Shown: positions 22,591 to 35,224 of the stretch, piece after piece
Layout of the letters: each line of letters begins with the position of its first letter
Numbering within the stretch: position 1 is the stretch's first letter
Source of the DNA: Deroplatys truncata
Lineage: Eukaryota; Arthropoda; Insecta; Mantodea; Mantidae
Length of the DNA stretch: 64,000 bases
Assembly (NCBI GenBank): GCA_030765065.1
Contig: CM060979.1
Location: 13,979,001 to 14,043,000 of the forward strand
Direction: 5' to 3'
Made by a program: the position numbers and the translations under genes
The notes under the pieces: model-generated
Told to the model about the DNA's origin: nothing
Databases searched by the model: none
The model's input: the letters and a program-made list of their open reading frames with translations, nothing else

Positions 22591-22819
22591 AAGTTATTGT
22601 TTCTATCTCTTTACTTTCTATCTTTTCTTAAGATTTGCATGTTAAACTTAACAATATATTAGAGAAACTTGGGTCTACTTTTACTTTCCTCCATTGCATA
22701 TTGATACGTTCAGGAAAGAGGTTAAACAGCTGAAAAAGAGACATCTGGGTGTGTTGAATAGAGTTTACCTGCAATCAATGGTGCGCTCAACCAAGGTGAG
22801 CACCTGTCAGCTAACCATG

Positions 22820-23510
22820 GTCACCTAAACTGTGGTCACCGCTGTTTGATGATTGCACCACCTCGGTAAGCTGAAGGTCCCTGAATAGTTTGTTTAATGA
22901 GAATGGTGTACACGGCCATAAGTGGAGTATTGTGTCACAAATCGGCTCTGATATTAAGATTAAGGGATGGGGAGAGCAATACTGCCCTAAGCACTGCGAC
23001 CATTGCTGATCTATTGTGCTTCCCCTCATTTGGTCTTCCAAGATTCTGCCTCCTTAATGAAGTGTGCAAGTCTCTTGCCCAGTATCTTTTGAAACCCATG
23101 CAACTGTATGGTTTCCTGATCAAAGTATTTAACCCTAAAGACTGTTAAAGCTACACAGCAGATGGGATCCAGTTTCATCCCCTTCCCCACATCTTCTACA
23201 TTTCGGATTAACCGTTTTACCAATTTTGTAGAGGTGTCCTCGTAATTGACAGTGTACCGTGATCATCCCTACTGTCTGATGGTGTGTACCTCCATTCATT
23301 TTAAGCAGTACCTGTGTCCTGCTAAGGACTTCCAATATGTATTATGCTTTTCCCTGATTGCTCCACGAATAAATCCATAGGACAACCCAAGTCTGGGTTC
23401 GGTACCTATAAAACGATTATTTGCCCCCTTCTTTGCTAGGTTATCTGCTCTTTCATTGCCATAGATTCCCCTGTCCCGGCACCCACATCAGTTCCATTGA
23501 ATTGTGTAGG
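22820..23510 (-). pseudogene. LINE ORF2 3' end with RNase H and Cys/His segments (minus strand)
   Basis: Read on the - strand, near 23480 it gives GIYGNERADNLAKKGANN, the end of an RNase H domain as in Jockey/I-type LINEs, then GHLYKIGKTVNPKCRRCGEG and DETGSHLLCSF near 23145-23245, the C-terminal Cys/His segment. Stops interrupt it. Only the 3' third of ORF2 is present. Confidence 0.75.
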
Positions 23511-23896
23511 GCTCAAATATTACAAAAGTATTACAGGTTTCACTGTTGCAAACTTTTTCAATTTAAAATTAACTAAATAGAAATTTTGTTTTCCTTGATT
23601 GTCAAAATATAGAACTACCTGCTGTAAACAGCACAAAACAGATTCCTCAGTGAGGAAGGAAACATAAATGCCAGCCTAAATCCAAATCATTTACTGGTAT
23701 CTTTCCTTTTTCCGCATTGTGGCTCTGGGAACACTGTGTTTAGATCACTTGCCTCCCGGTGAAATGCCAGGAAGGGAAACTTGGAACATTGTGTATAAAT
23801 AACAAATAAACAGTGTTGTTATAGGGCTACAATGATTTACTGTTATGAAATAATAGCTAAAAGGAATGATAATACGGTTTAAACATTTTTTTACAG

Positions 23897-23989
23897 TCAC
23901 ATTCTGGAATTCTGGGAGGAGGACATTACGTGAGCTATGCATGTAATCCCAACGGAAAATGGTACTGCTATAATGACAGCAGTTGTAAG
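23897..23989 (+). CDS. USP32: USP32-type ubiquitin hydrolase, exon 5 of 6 (catalytic His box)
   Basis: Acceptor ttacag|TCA and donor TGTAAG|GTAAGA bracket 93 bp, 31 codons, phase 0. The peptide SHSGILGGGHYVSYACNPNG followed by KWYCYNDSSCK is the USP His box; the catalytic His is codon 10 (23924-23926), and the Asn-Asp pair of WYCYND holds the third catalytic position. Next base region enters an LTR only 30 bp beyond the donor. Confidence 0.97.
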
Positions 23990-24018
23990 GTAAGAGCAGC
24001 TTTATTTCATTTGACTAA

Positions 24019-24717
24019 TGAGGCAGTATTTTTAACACTTAAATGATATCAGTCTAATTATACAATATAAAATGTAACAGTCATTGTGTTATGTTTATAT
24101 TATTGTGTACATGTATAATAATGTTATGTGAATGTATTATGTAATTTAACAATGTAGGAGCTGTGAGAATAGAAGCCGAATGTTGCTAACAATGAGGTAA
24201 TCTTGAGGCAAGAATAAATTAGAAAGTTTAATATAGTAACAATTTTTGGAACAATAATGTAATATTTAAAATAGTTTATAAATAGCCAATCAAAAGCTAG
24301 AAAAGCTGAAAGTTAAATAAAAATATTCTATTGGAGTAGAATTAGCCAATCAGAGACATGAAAATAGTAAAAGTATAAATTTAAGCGGTAGGAGCCAGAC
24401 TCTACTAGACAGCGTACCCAAGCAGACGCTAGAAGATAGCATACCTGAGCAGTTGTTCGCTCGGTACGTATTCGGTGTAAGGCATAAAAAATTCATTACG
24501 GCGTGAATAATATAAAGTTTACGTGTTAAATAGTACAAGTAACAATCTCACAGCTCTACAGTAAGATATACCAGTGAAGTGTTATTTAATCGTGTGAAAG
24601 ATTAATAAAACGAAATTAAATACCATTATAATTTGTGTATGCCTTCATTCTTTAACCGCACCATCCCCTGCTAACAGATACGTGTTTCTATAAATTGCTA
24701 CTGATGCAACCGAGGCA
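24019..24717 (+). mobile_element. LTR (+ strand), arm of an inverted LTR pair
   Basis: It starts TGAGGCAGTATTTTTAACAC and ends accgaggca. It holds a TATA-like box (agtataaatttaagc) near 24375 and a poly(A) signal (aataaaacgaaa) near 24605. It is followed by two ggggc/taaaggccacc-type repeats (24775 and 24807). The inverse partner is at 25716-26432. Confidence 0.75.
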
Positions 24718-25715
24718 AACATACATATATAATATTTAAATAAACATTAAAAATACAAAGTTGATTTTTAAACATGGGGCAAAGGCCACCGGAAAAGTGA
24801 ACTTGGGGTGAAGGCCACCAGAAATTTTGTAATGTGTGTGGTGTAAACAACTTCAAGTTTTGTCTCCCCAGCAGTGGAACTACAAAACACCCTCCTTCAC
24901 TAACAAGGGCACACTAGCAAATGTAATACACTGGTTAGATTCAAACTATGCAAATATGATGTTGAATGCCTTCTAATTACATTGTCAAATATTTGATGTA
25001 GATGCTGTAATGTTTCCTCACAGGGACAGCCTTTAATTCTGTCTCACTCTTTGACTGATCCAGTTAAAGTACATTAAACTCGCAGGGAAAAAAAGTAATA
25101 AAAAAAGCTTTTCCATGAATGCATAAAACAAACATTTTCATTGACTCGTCAAACACACACTTTATACAGTAAGTGAGGTTTCTAGGACTCAGCTGTATAC
25201 GTTAATTTTATGGCCATGATGTGGATGTTTGTTTATTCATTGCAAAAGAAATACTACATTAAAAAAAACAATCTGATGTGTTTTTCGACTGTCTGCAATA
25301 AACTAAATATTCAAAACAGCTGAAAATGCAAACATACATCAGGAACATGTGTACCAACAAGATAAAACAAAAGTTTTGAACATCAGATGTATAAAGCTCG
25401 CAAAATTAAAAAATTCTCGTTATTTTTTTATCACACCTTGTACATGGTAGAGAAAGAAATAATAATGTCTAATTTCTAGCACCACCCTAATTACTAAAAC
25501 CTGTGTTCAGGCAGGAATTCATTAGAAATAAATGTGGATAGTTGAGAAAGGAGTATTTTAGAAGGAGTTGTATCGTATTTCGACTGTTGGGGAGCCGAAC
25601 TTGAAGTAGTTGCAACTGCACGTACAGTATCCAGTAGCCTTCGTCAAAAAAAAATGTTTAAAAAAATATTAACTTTGTAATTTGACTGTTTCTTTAAATA
25701 TTATATATTTATGTT

Positions 25716-26432
25716 TGCCTCGGCTGCGTCAGTATTATTTTTTTAGAGATGAATTTCTTAACAGGGCGTGATGTGGATGAAGAATGTAGACTTACACAGA
25801 TTATAATTTTTAATTCACACCTTTTTATTAATTCTTGGACACAATTTAAATAACACTTCACTGATATAGAGAGCTGTGAGATTCTTTTATTGATTACTTG
25901 CACTTTGTAAAAACGTAAACTATTTTCGTCTCACACGAATACGTATTAAATTTCTTGAGGACACATCTCGCGTCCAGTTATGAGCACTGTCTACAAGTAA
26001 CTGACTTGATTTCGACCGCCTAAATTTGTAAATTTCTGTATTTCAAGTCTCTGATTGGTTATTCCTAATCCAATAGAATACTTTTATTTAACTTAAGCTT
26101 TTTTCTGGTTGTTGATTGGCTATTTTATAAGCTGTCACAAAAATTACATTATTGTTGCTCCAAGAATGACTAGTAGCATTATTAAACATTCTTACTCATT
26201 ATTGCCTCAAGGTTACCTCATTGTTAGCAACTTTTAACCTATTATTCTCACAGCTCCTACATTATTAAATTACGTAATACATTCACATAACATTATTGCA
26301 TGTATACAATAATATAAACATATACAATGAGTGTAATTTATACTTTTTATATATTGTTACATATGCATATTGCTTTAAGGCGGTCTGTTATTATAGTTTT
26401 TTATTATATAATTTGTTAAAAATACTGCCTCA
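25716..26432 (-). mobile_element. LTR (minus strand), second arm of the inverted pair
   Basis: On the + strand it starts tgcctcggctgcgtcagtat and ends aaaatactgcctca, the reverse of the 24019 copy. Shared blocks include attattctcacagctcctac (reverse of gtaggagctgtgagaatag) and the cctcattgttagcaac block. Next to it at 25587-25605 a degraded primer-site-like motif (reverse: GTTCGGCTCCCCAAC) remains. Confidence 0.75.
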
Positions 26433-26654
26433 TAGTATATATGGAATGTAAATAAGATAATTAACAGTATCAAGAGAAAGGAATATGTGATAAAGTGACA
26501 TTTACAGTAATAATTAATTTTAAGGTACACAAAATAATTTTCTTTCTGGAAATTCTTTTAATTGTGTGTTCAGCTAATTTTGTTTAGTAAGTGCTTTCAA
26601 TAAACATTGCGTTTGTAGTTCAGTACTTGATACAGTGTGCTGTTTGTATTGCAG

Positions 26655-26825
26655 GAGGTCAGTGAGAGCCAGATGGACACAAGTTCAGCATACATGTTGT
26701 TCTACGAGCGAGATGGCTTATCCCACGAGCACTACATGCCGAGCATAGTTGGTAAAACTCCAGATACTCGTGATCTAGACGACGAGTTTGACTCTGACCT
26801 CAAAAAGCTGTGCTGTGTGATGTGA
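26655..26825 (+). CDS. USP32: USP32-type ubiquitin hydrolase, terminal exon with CaaX end
   Basis: Acceptor tattgcag|GAG, phase 0, to the TGA at 26823-26825: 56 codons. The peptide EVSESQMDTSSAYMLFYERD matches the last USP block (TxxAYILFYEQ in human USP32), followed by a linker and DLDDEFDSDLKKLCCVM. The final four residues CCVM (26811-26822) form a CaaX box with Met at the last place, which predicts farnesylation; human USP32 likewise ends in a CaaX motif. This suggests the membrane anchoring of the vertebrate protein is conserved. Confidence 0.96.
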   Translation, partial: EVSESQMDTSSAYMLFYERDGLSHEHYMPSIVGKTPDTRDLDDEFDSDLKKLCCVM

Positions 26826-29060
26826 ACTCGGTGATACGAGGCGATGGAAAACGTGACAATCTTCGCAACGGCGGTATTATCCTGGCTACACTAACACAGC
26901 TGCTCATAAACCAGGGTCGGGTCTGGAATTAGCATCTAGCAACAGTATGAACAAAAGATTTACTGAATCCTACGTTATGAAGAACAAAATGATGTGTTCC
27001 TATTGTTGAAGATTGCTGAAAGAAAGATTATAAAGGGCATTAAGGCATCCCAGTAGTAAAAGAGTTATGTTGCAAACTGTGCAATCCTTTTGTTAAGTTT
27101 TCTTGTTATTTTGATGACTTATTTTGTTAAGTGATTGCATATAGGACACTTGTAGTCACTTTAATGAGAAGTTTCATTTCTTGCGTAGATAATTACCTAA
27201 TGAAGTATACTAGCTAGTTTTAATAAATATTTTAAAGTATTTAAAGATTTATTATGTTTTACTGGTAATTTGTATTGCTAAGCACATTGAATTTAATGTT
27301 TTTAATAGTATAAGAACATTATTTTGCCTGTAAAATGCTGACAATAAGGGTGATTTCTACTTGGAGAGATATTCAAAAAAAAAAAAATAGAGTATTATTT
27401 CTACCAATGAGGATGTAGTTCCATCAGTATTTCAGCATTGTAACTTCACAGTGCTGATTATTTACTAGTCTTGTCTGTACGGTATTGGATTATTGCAAAT
27501 AATATAATATTCTTGACTTCGGCAGATATTATAAAAACTTCTAGAATTACGTCTCTGTGCCATTGTGTCTCGTATTTGATGAAACAAATTGCTGATTGAT
27601 CACACCTGCATCAGTTCACATAATTTTACAGGTCTAGCGCATAGTCAGCATTGTGGAATGGTTTATTAAAAGCTATCCATAAAGTTAAAAAAAAAAAAAT
27701 ATTGGCAACTGTTGCTGTATTTCCAGGAACAGATGTTTTAAATAGGTACCAATGAGGAAACAGACTTATATTATTTAAAATAGAAAGTATAATGAAATTA
27801 AACATAAAACAAAACTTATGGTGATTATATTTTAGAATGAACAAAAAGTCTGAATTTTCTGCAAAGCACTTTTGGTTCTGATGTAATAATTGGATGCGTG
27901 TGAAAATATTTCCTTTAGCTCTGGGCTATATTTTGCTCTATAAGTTTCGCTTCCGGAACAAATGCAGTCAGCAATTGTGAAGCTATATCAGTCAATTACT
28001 TAACATGCAATCAATAATGTATTTTTTAGATAATGCTGCCTACAGTTCAGCTTGTGTTGACTTTTTATAATATTAATTAATTTAGCATCAATTTGTTACA
28101 ACATGATTGAGAAAGTATAAATATATTATAGTGCACTTTGATATATTTTATTCGGAAGTGCAATCAATCAACATTTTTATAAACTTAGTTAATTTTTTCA
28201 AACACCAAAGAAAGACATCCACAGTTAGTTTATTTTCCATTGTTATTACATACAAATATTAGTGCCATTTTATAAGAAGTCACAACATATGTTAATAAAA
28301 TAAAATAAATAATTTTACTCAGCACCCGACTTATCACACCTCAGCTCTGTTGTTGTAAGGCATCTACTGCATTCTCGGTGTTGGCTGCCATTGTTGTTGT
28401 TGTACGTTAGGTAGATCCATTCCTGTAATCTGATAGTCAAATATTATGACTGAAAAAGATTGAAAAAGCGTTGTTACTAGAAACATTCATTTATGTATTC
28501 ATATTTTTTTAAATCAATTCGTTTCAATACTTGTAAGATCCTAACAGCTCCCAGCCTGCATTCAATGAGAGCAACAAAGTGCATGGGGGAAAAATAATTT
28601 TATGTGCTGTATAAATGCATCAGATTTCTATTGGGAGCAATGATGTCGGTAAATGGTAGCTTAAAAAAGTATAATTTATTCGTCCAACGACAATTGTAAA
28701 GGAATGTCATTGATGATGACTGTAAAAGACTAGGGCATTTGTATTTTAAACTGTCAGCAGAGCTTTACTAGTGATGAAAAATGATGCCTTATCTGTTAGC
28801 AAGTAGCTTATCCAATGACTATAAAAACAAAGCAAAAGATAGGAACTGATTTTGTGCAAAATTGGGGCTAAATTCAGTTGACATTCCTCTGCACCTCTAA
28901 TAGTTCCACATAGTTTAAAATTGTTTTGAGATTATATGTATCATTTTTAATGTTATCTTTTCTGTTTTGAATTGAAATGTTAATAACTGTACACAAAATT
29001 GTAATTAAATGTAGATATAGAAAATAAAAACCTTTACAACTGCTTTAAAGTTAGCAGGTA
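26826..29060 (+). other. USP32 3' UTR and downstream region
   Basis: AT-rich sequence with poly(A) signals AATAAA at 27222-27227, in the cluster near 28297-28312 and near 29025. Which one is used cannot be told from the sequence. No repeat or gene was recognised here. Confidence 0.5.
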
Positions 29061-30599
29061 ATGTACCTTGCCAAGATACAGCCTCTTCAAATGAATGTGT
29101 ATAGATAAGTAATTTGGAAATCCATTCTCCTTTGATTTTGTCAGCGTCTCATCTTTGTTGATATTGATGGATGAATCTGAATGGACATTGTTGCCTGGTT
29201 ATAAATATTTGTGATACAATTATATAGATGTTCAGATTGTAATTTTTTACTATTATGTTTAAGTTTTGCTAGTCGAAGAATGTCTATAGATCAGAAAATA
29301 TTAAATATTTTCCACAAAGTGTTTGTAATTATGGAGCAGAGTGTATTATAAATTGTTTCATAAGCATATTATGTACATTATTTGTTTTCTCACCAAGAGC
29401 ATTGCATAATAAGTTATGTTTTACGACTACCCTCAAAATATTGTACGTAATGCAATGATTAGTTTGTCATTGAACTGACGTAATTTGTATATATTGTATT
29501 ATTTTCATATGATATATATGTATATACATATACGTACTATCTACATAATATATTGGCTGAATATAGTTTAATATTGTAACATTTCTGAAATTCTTCCCAT
29601 TCCCAGTTTCTCAACATTGTACTGTATTATAACAACTTAGTAAAATCCCTCAGTTTATGGACTGTGCGAGTATTCAGAAGGGATAAATCGCTCCCATCCT
29701 ACTTGTCTTTTGCCTTTAGCTACAGAGTTATCCAATGAAGTGTCTTAAAGAGGAAATGGGCTGATACATGGGAAACAATTGTCGCGTCACTGTTGTGAAA
29801 ACAGCAATTTTATAGTGTAGAAAAATTTAATAGGATCTTATTTACATTGTGATAACTCAAAAACTGAAATCCTTATTCCAGTTCTGTAAGAGGTATGTTA
29901 AAGAGCACAGTTTTGATCTCCCTGTAAAAAAATTAAAGCTGCTAGTTTTCTATGTAAAACTTCAATTGAAATAACTTGTCTTATGAAAATCAATCAGTAA
30001 GGAACTTTTTTCCTTGAAGAAATAGAGGAGTGAAGGCTATGAAATACCCTAAAAAGTATGAATTAACTTTTGGAAGATATCCCATGATAATACTGCATGT
30101 ATGTGAAATTCTATTGCTAGTTATATGCAAACATTTGTTTTCACACCCGCTTCACCTTGCTCTTTGCTTGGCCTGCCACAGCAGCCTATAAACACAGCAT
30201 TTTTGTTGCAATGTTCTTGTATCTTTAGTACTGCCTCTACAGTTATATAGTTACAACAGTGGTGTGATAAACGATCTTGTGAGAATAAAGTAAAAGATGG
30301 GCTAGGCGAAATTATGGCGTGTGCTGCTTAAGCAGTGAATCAGAGGTATGTCTGTCCAAGGCAGTTAGAGAGGGGGGAAATACATGACCAGGTGAGTTAC
30401 CCTTCCCAAGGGTTTTTTCTTAGTTGCTGAACTATACTATACAATGCTGAGATTATTTTTCCCCCCTTTTTTTTTGGGGGGGGGTGCGCTGGAATCCATA
30501 GAATGAGAATATGAATAGTCAGCAAGGCGCTAATCTGACCATGAAATTAGATTTGTGATAAAAAATATTAATTACCTGAAGTGTTCAAGTAAGAGTTAA
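29061..30599. other. Intergenic, no gene recognised
   Basis: AT-rich sequence with a pyrimidine/G run at 30460-30486. I see no coding region, tRNA or named repeat. Confidence 0.5.
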
Positions 30600-31270
30600 G
30601 GCGCATCTAAACCAGAAGCAATAATAAACCAAGGAGTAAAACAAGGATGCAGACTTTCACCCACTTAATATATAGTATATATAGACGATTTTATAAAAAC
30701 ATGAGAAAAGAAGTGCATCCAGGAATGTGATTGAGGAAAAATTTATATACACATGACATCGTAACACTACAAAATAACGAAGAAAACCTCCAGCACTCTG
30801 TTTATAAATTGTATGAACTGGGTTGTACATGTAACCTAAAAATTTACATAAAAAAGACAAAAGCAATTGCACACCAAGAAAATACCTAGTGAAAACAAAA
30901 AATATGTAATGGAAATAATGTGGATAAAGTCGTAAATTTTAATTACTTGGGTTGTGACATAAGTTTTGATATCTGTAGAAAATATGTGGAATCATAACTC
31001 TACAGTATAAAACAAGGAAAGAAGTAAAATTGAAGTTCTACAAGACCATGATAGTCCCTACACCCATGTATGGCAGTGAACTGTGGATAATAAAAGAAAA
31101 GGACAGAAGCAAAATACATGCAGTGGATATGGGATTTATTCAGAGAACTAAAGGGTACACTAGACTTAATAAAATTAGAGAATTGAAAAATTATAAATAA
31201 TGCCCCAGAAAAAGATGACAATTAAGTGAAACATGCAAGGACGGAGCAAATGAAGTGCCTAATCCTTGAA
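30600..31270 (+). pseudogene. LINE reverse transcriptase C-terminal relic
   Basis: Near 30630 the + strand reads NQGVKQGCRLSP, the motif before the RT catalytic box, and near 31010-31190 TRKEVKLKFYKTMIVPTPMY, GSELWIIKEKDRSKIH, then IQRTKGYTRLNKI, matching the RT C-terminal region of RTE/R4-like LINEs. Frameshifts lie between. The catalytic box itself is not readable. Confidence 0.7.
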
Positions 31271-31634
31271 TGAAGATCTGATCAAGTACAACGGCTTTGC
31301 TAATCCTTTTTAATCTTTTAGTAATTAATGAAATGAAATTAGAAGGTATTTTACAGAACATGTCTGTGAGAAGGAATAGGGTTCTCAATAGTGAAAGAAG
31401 AATCAAAATCGGTGGAGTGGTTTTTGAGATTACCACACATAATACTGCTTGTTTAGAGTCTCTTGAGACAGTGGAAGGTGGAGATAAGGATGTAGGGTTA
31501 GTACAGTAGCTATCACAAGGAGCCGTCACATGTAGCTGACTTAGGCAAGAGCAACCGATTTTCTATCTTCCCCCTTCCACTGTGGCAAAAGACTGAACAA
31601 ACAGTACACACCCCCACACACAAATGTTAAGCCC

Positions 31635-31830
31635 ACTTCTTTTGTTTGAGTAGGGTGTCTGCCTCACATTGAAGAGGTCCCGAGTTCAAATGTTGGTTAG
31701 GGTGAATTACCCGGATAAGGTTTTTCCATATTCTGAGAAGATGAATGTTGGGTGATTTTAAGCTATATCGGCCATAGGCTCATTTGAGCATCATTTAACC
31801 CACCATGCAATATGACCTACCAGGTTGAAG
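31635..31830 (+). mobile_element. tRNA-like SINE
   Basis: It contains gtagggtgtctgcctcacat (A-box side), gaggtcccGAGTTCAAATG (B box) and a body with gaatgttgggtgattttaag and ccaccatgcaatatgacct. Only one copy of this body was seen in the window. Confidence 0.6.
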
Positions 31831-31859
31831 GGTGTTAAACTTCAAACAAAAACTTAATT

Positions 31860-33060
31860 TTTTAATATTAATCTGGTTGGGGGAAAGTACTGATAAGCTA
31901 TAACTTCATGGTTTAACATAAATTAAGGATATGGAAATTTAAAATTGAAAAAGTAGGTAATGCAGTCAGTGTCATTGCTTGAGGCGAATTGTAAAAATAT
32001 GCTATACAAATCCAGTGGTGAAACTAAATATGTTGGGGGCGACCAGCAAGAGATTTTGTTTTCTATGCTTAGAAGGCTGTTAAACAAGATACAAAACTTT
32101 TGAATTTCCACAAAATTATAGAGCAGGAATTAAAAAATTTTCCTCACCAAAAATCCTGAAACTTTCCCTTTAGGAAAGGAAGGAATAACAAAGACCTGTT
32201 GTGTTATGAAATCTCCTGGAAAAAATAAAACTTAAAACATATAAGCTAAGCTTTTTAATACTTCAATAGTGGTATAATCACAATACACAAATCACACAAA
32301 AACCCTGTTTTCCTGAGAACAGATGCCCTATTAGCCTTCTGCCAGTACCTACTAGGGAAATTATTTGAAAGAGTGATACTTCTCTGTACAGAGAAGCAGA
32401 ATATTAGTCTAATCCCTGATCATTAGAAGACCTTTGGGCCTGGATGCTCAACCTTTCATCAGTAACCTACTTTGATGGACAGAAGCAATTATCCAACTTT
32501 CAACTCATGGGGATTTGCACCAGTGATTTTCGTGGATGTGGTGAAAGGTTGTGGCTCAGCAATGCACCCCAGATTAATTCACAGATGAATGCAAACTCAA
32601 TTTCCAGATGCAATAGTAATACTTTAGCCTTCTACTTGGATAGAGCAGTTTATCCAGTAAGGGAAGGATCATATCTCTCAGGTACACACTGTGAATGCAG
32701 GAGTTTCTCAAGGATCTGTTATTGGGCCGCTGCTATACAATGGTATACCTAACAGAAACAAACGTTCCTGAATATGCAGATGACAGTTTATATTCAACAG
32801 ACATCGATCCCATACGTGACATTAGGAATATACAAAATCACAAGATCAACATAAACTCTGGACTAGGTATTGGAAGATACAGGATGCAGAAAGAAGAGAG
32901 AGAGAGAAAGGACCAGCGTCTTTACAAATTGCTTTCTCGTCAAGAGAATACTGGAGTGCCTCTGCTGTCGAGCAGTCAGTGGTATGACTTCTCAGGTCAA
33001 AGAAGTCGATGTGACCAACAGAGTTAAAGGAGACTATACAGTTGAAGTACCCATAAGCTT
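31860..33060. other. Intergenic, possible degenerate LINE in 32440-32830
   Basis: The + strand near 32690-32800 reads VNAGVSQGSVIGPLLYN followed shortly by PEYADDSLYSTD, which looks like the RT motifs G-S-x-x-G-P-L-L-Y and YADD of Jockey-type LINEs, in broken frames. The rest is unrecognised. Confidence 0.55.
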
Positions 33061-33087
33061 AGTTTTTCCCTTTCTTTCTTGGAAACA

Positions 33088-33387
33088 TTCATTCATTATC
33101 TGTTTACCCTCTTAGAAGCGGGTGCCTAGGGTCAGAGGCCCGTCGAAGAGCACACACTCATGGATCAGACAGAGCATCCAGGATGGGTGATGAAGGAAGT
33201 AGATGAAACGAAATGTTGGTGAAATAGATGAAAGGAGCAGTTGGTGGAATGAATGGCGGGGGAAACCGGAGAAAACCCGCCCAGACGCCGTTTCGTCCAC
33301 CATGAATCCCACATGTAGGTTCCAGGGATTGAACCCGGGCCGCCTCGGTGGGAGGCGAACGGTCTAACCACTCGGCCACGGCGCCGC
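33088..33387 (-). mobile_element. tRNA-derived SINE, family S3, with 13-bp target duplication
   Basis: The reverse complement begins gcgccgtggccgagtggtta (A box) and has GGGTTCAATCCC (B box), then a body with aaacggcgtctgggcgggtt. The duplication tttcttggaaaca lies at 33075-33087 and 33388-33400. A diverged relative lies at 49060-49320. Confidence 0.88.
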
Positions 33388-33400
33388 TTTCTTGGAAACA

Positions 33401-35220
33401 GTTTCTTTAAAATGCACGTAGTATTGAATTATAGACACAATTGCAGTGCATCCTGGTATCGCCATCAACTCTGTCATAAAGCAGGCGGCTATGGTAAAAG
33501 GTTTTAATTTCGCCGGTTCCCCCTACTTTCTATTGCTCTATACTCTCTGGTTCGAGTAAAGAGAGGGACTACAAAGCAAAAGTTGTTAGGATTGGCTATT
33601 CTGGTAAACAGCTGTTTGCAAACAAATGTTTGAAGTTTGAAAGGATAAGGGATTTGAGACTGCAGTATGAATTAAGAAATTACCACAGCCAGTAGAAACT
33701 AATGGAGATTTTTATATGTTTTTCAAAAGCGTGCAAGTGATTGTGTGTTAGAAAACAGTAATGGGTTCGGCGAACATTGTCCGTGTAGTGATATGCCCGT
33801 TCAATTTAGTCCGAGAAAAGAAATAACGAGACATTCAAGAAGGTGAGTTCACATCAACAAAAATTCACAGGCATATAGGCAACATTCTATCGCAACAAAG
33901 CTATTTTCTGATATGTCATTGTAAACTTTCGTTTAAATTTAAAGAAACTGTTAGAAAATATTGTTTAAAAAGAATTTTAAATGAACAGTATTTAAGAAAA
34001 GCATTCTAACGCTGTGCTTTATCAGTTTTTCATTCTTAGTCCTTTCTTTCAATGCCAAATAATGTAAACAAAATGAACTTTCTATGCCTATAAATTTCAA
34101 TGACTTTATTTGTATTTTGTTATCACTGTAACTTGTATAAAATTACTTGGAACGTTCTTTACGTGCGGTTATCCTTCAATTTGTGCAAGAAGCGTAAACT
34201 GAAAGACATTGCGGCTTATAGGTGCAAATAATAGACGTTATGCATATAATATGGTCTAAGAGAGCAGAAAATCGGCTATCTTTTGTAAACGTACTGCACG
34301 TCAAGTTCATTTCTGAGCATAAATTTCCTTTTAGGCATTGTTCTGTGTAAGCAAAAAAAGAAGATTCATTATTTTTACTCGGGTTTGCTTACTAATGTTA
34401 GGTCAACATTTTGTTAAATAATTATTACTTTATTACTAATATATAGTTTTGTAATTAGGTAAATAACATGTAAACGTTAATGATTGACAAGGAAAGTAAT
34501 GAATGGACATTCTCTGAATTTTATTATCAAAATGTTATATTTGTACACTGAAATACATACGTTTTAGAGCACAGGCCTATGCATAGAGCATTCATAGGAA
34601 TTTGTTAAATACAGATAGTAATGCAGTGCATTTTGGTATTGCTAATGCATTGTAATGAAAATCCACTTTCTGCCAGCTCTTTTAATTACTCAAAGCAGGC
34701 TAAAATGTTAGCAACTGCCAGGGTAATATCAGCGTTAGCATTGTGCAGATTTGTCCTGCAGGAGTTTGTTTACATGCCAGTAAATTTACCAACATCAGAT
34801 TGTTGCATTTAAATGTCATCAACATTGCATGGTAAGTTTGGACATAAAAAGCCACTGCCATGCTTGCTGACAAGTGCAACTGCCTTTATTCCTAAAAGAT
34901 GTGTAATGGACCATAAAAGTTAATTTCTTTTCAGTACTGTCCCTTTTATTTTTGAACCATTTGTATTAGTAACTAGTCCTGTAATAAACTTCTGTCATTT
35001 TGACTATTGTTTTTGCAGTAACTCTTCTAACATAATAGAAGTCTTAACAAACATTTACAATTAATCATGCTGTGATCTCCAATACTTCTTTCAAGGGTCT
35101 CAGTGTGTCTCTCTTTGTTCATTCTTAAAACTTTGGATTTATTTGTAAAGAAATATTTTCTTCCTGCCTGCATAAAACAGTATAATGGCTTTGACATTTT
35201 GTGGTTAATGAAGATCTGCA
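33401..35220. other. Intergenic, no gene recognised
   Basis: Unique-looking AT-rich sequence. A short frame starting ATG at 33761 and a donor-like gtgagt at 33842 were considered but gave no convincing exon. Confidence 0.45.
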
Positions 35221-35224
35221 CAGG

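Larger units (their letters stand above)
17359..23896 (+). other. USP32 intron (17359-23896)
   Basis: A 6538 bp intron with a Harbinger-like relic, a Penelope-like relic, several tRNA-like SINE pieces and a LINE 3' end on the - strand. Bases 20150-21040 and 21680-22400 show no gene and no repeat I can name. Confidence 0.8.
23990..26654 (+). other. USP32 intron (23990-26654) with inverted LTR pair
   Basis: A 2665 bp intron dominated by an LTR at 24019-24717 and an opposed LTR at 25716-26432. The spacer 24718-25715 begins and ends with leader-like sequence and carries no coding potential I can see. Confidence 0.85.

Noticed and set aside
33700..33850. Possible exon (ATG at 33761, frame MGSANIVRVVIC, donor-like gtgagt at 33842)
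   Set aside because: The ATG frame meets a stop before the donor, and the other frame has no acceptor or recognisable domain.
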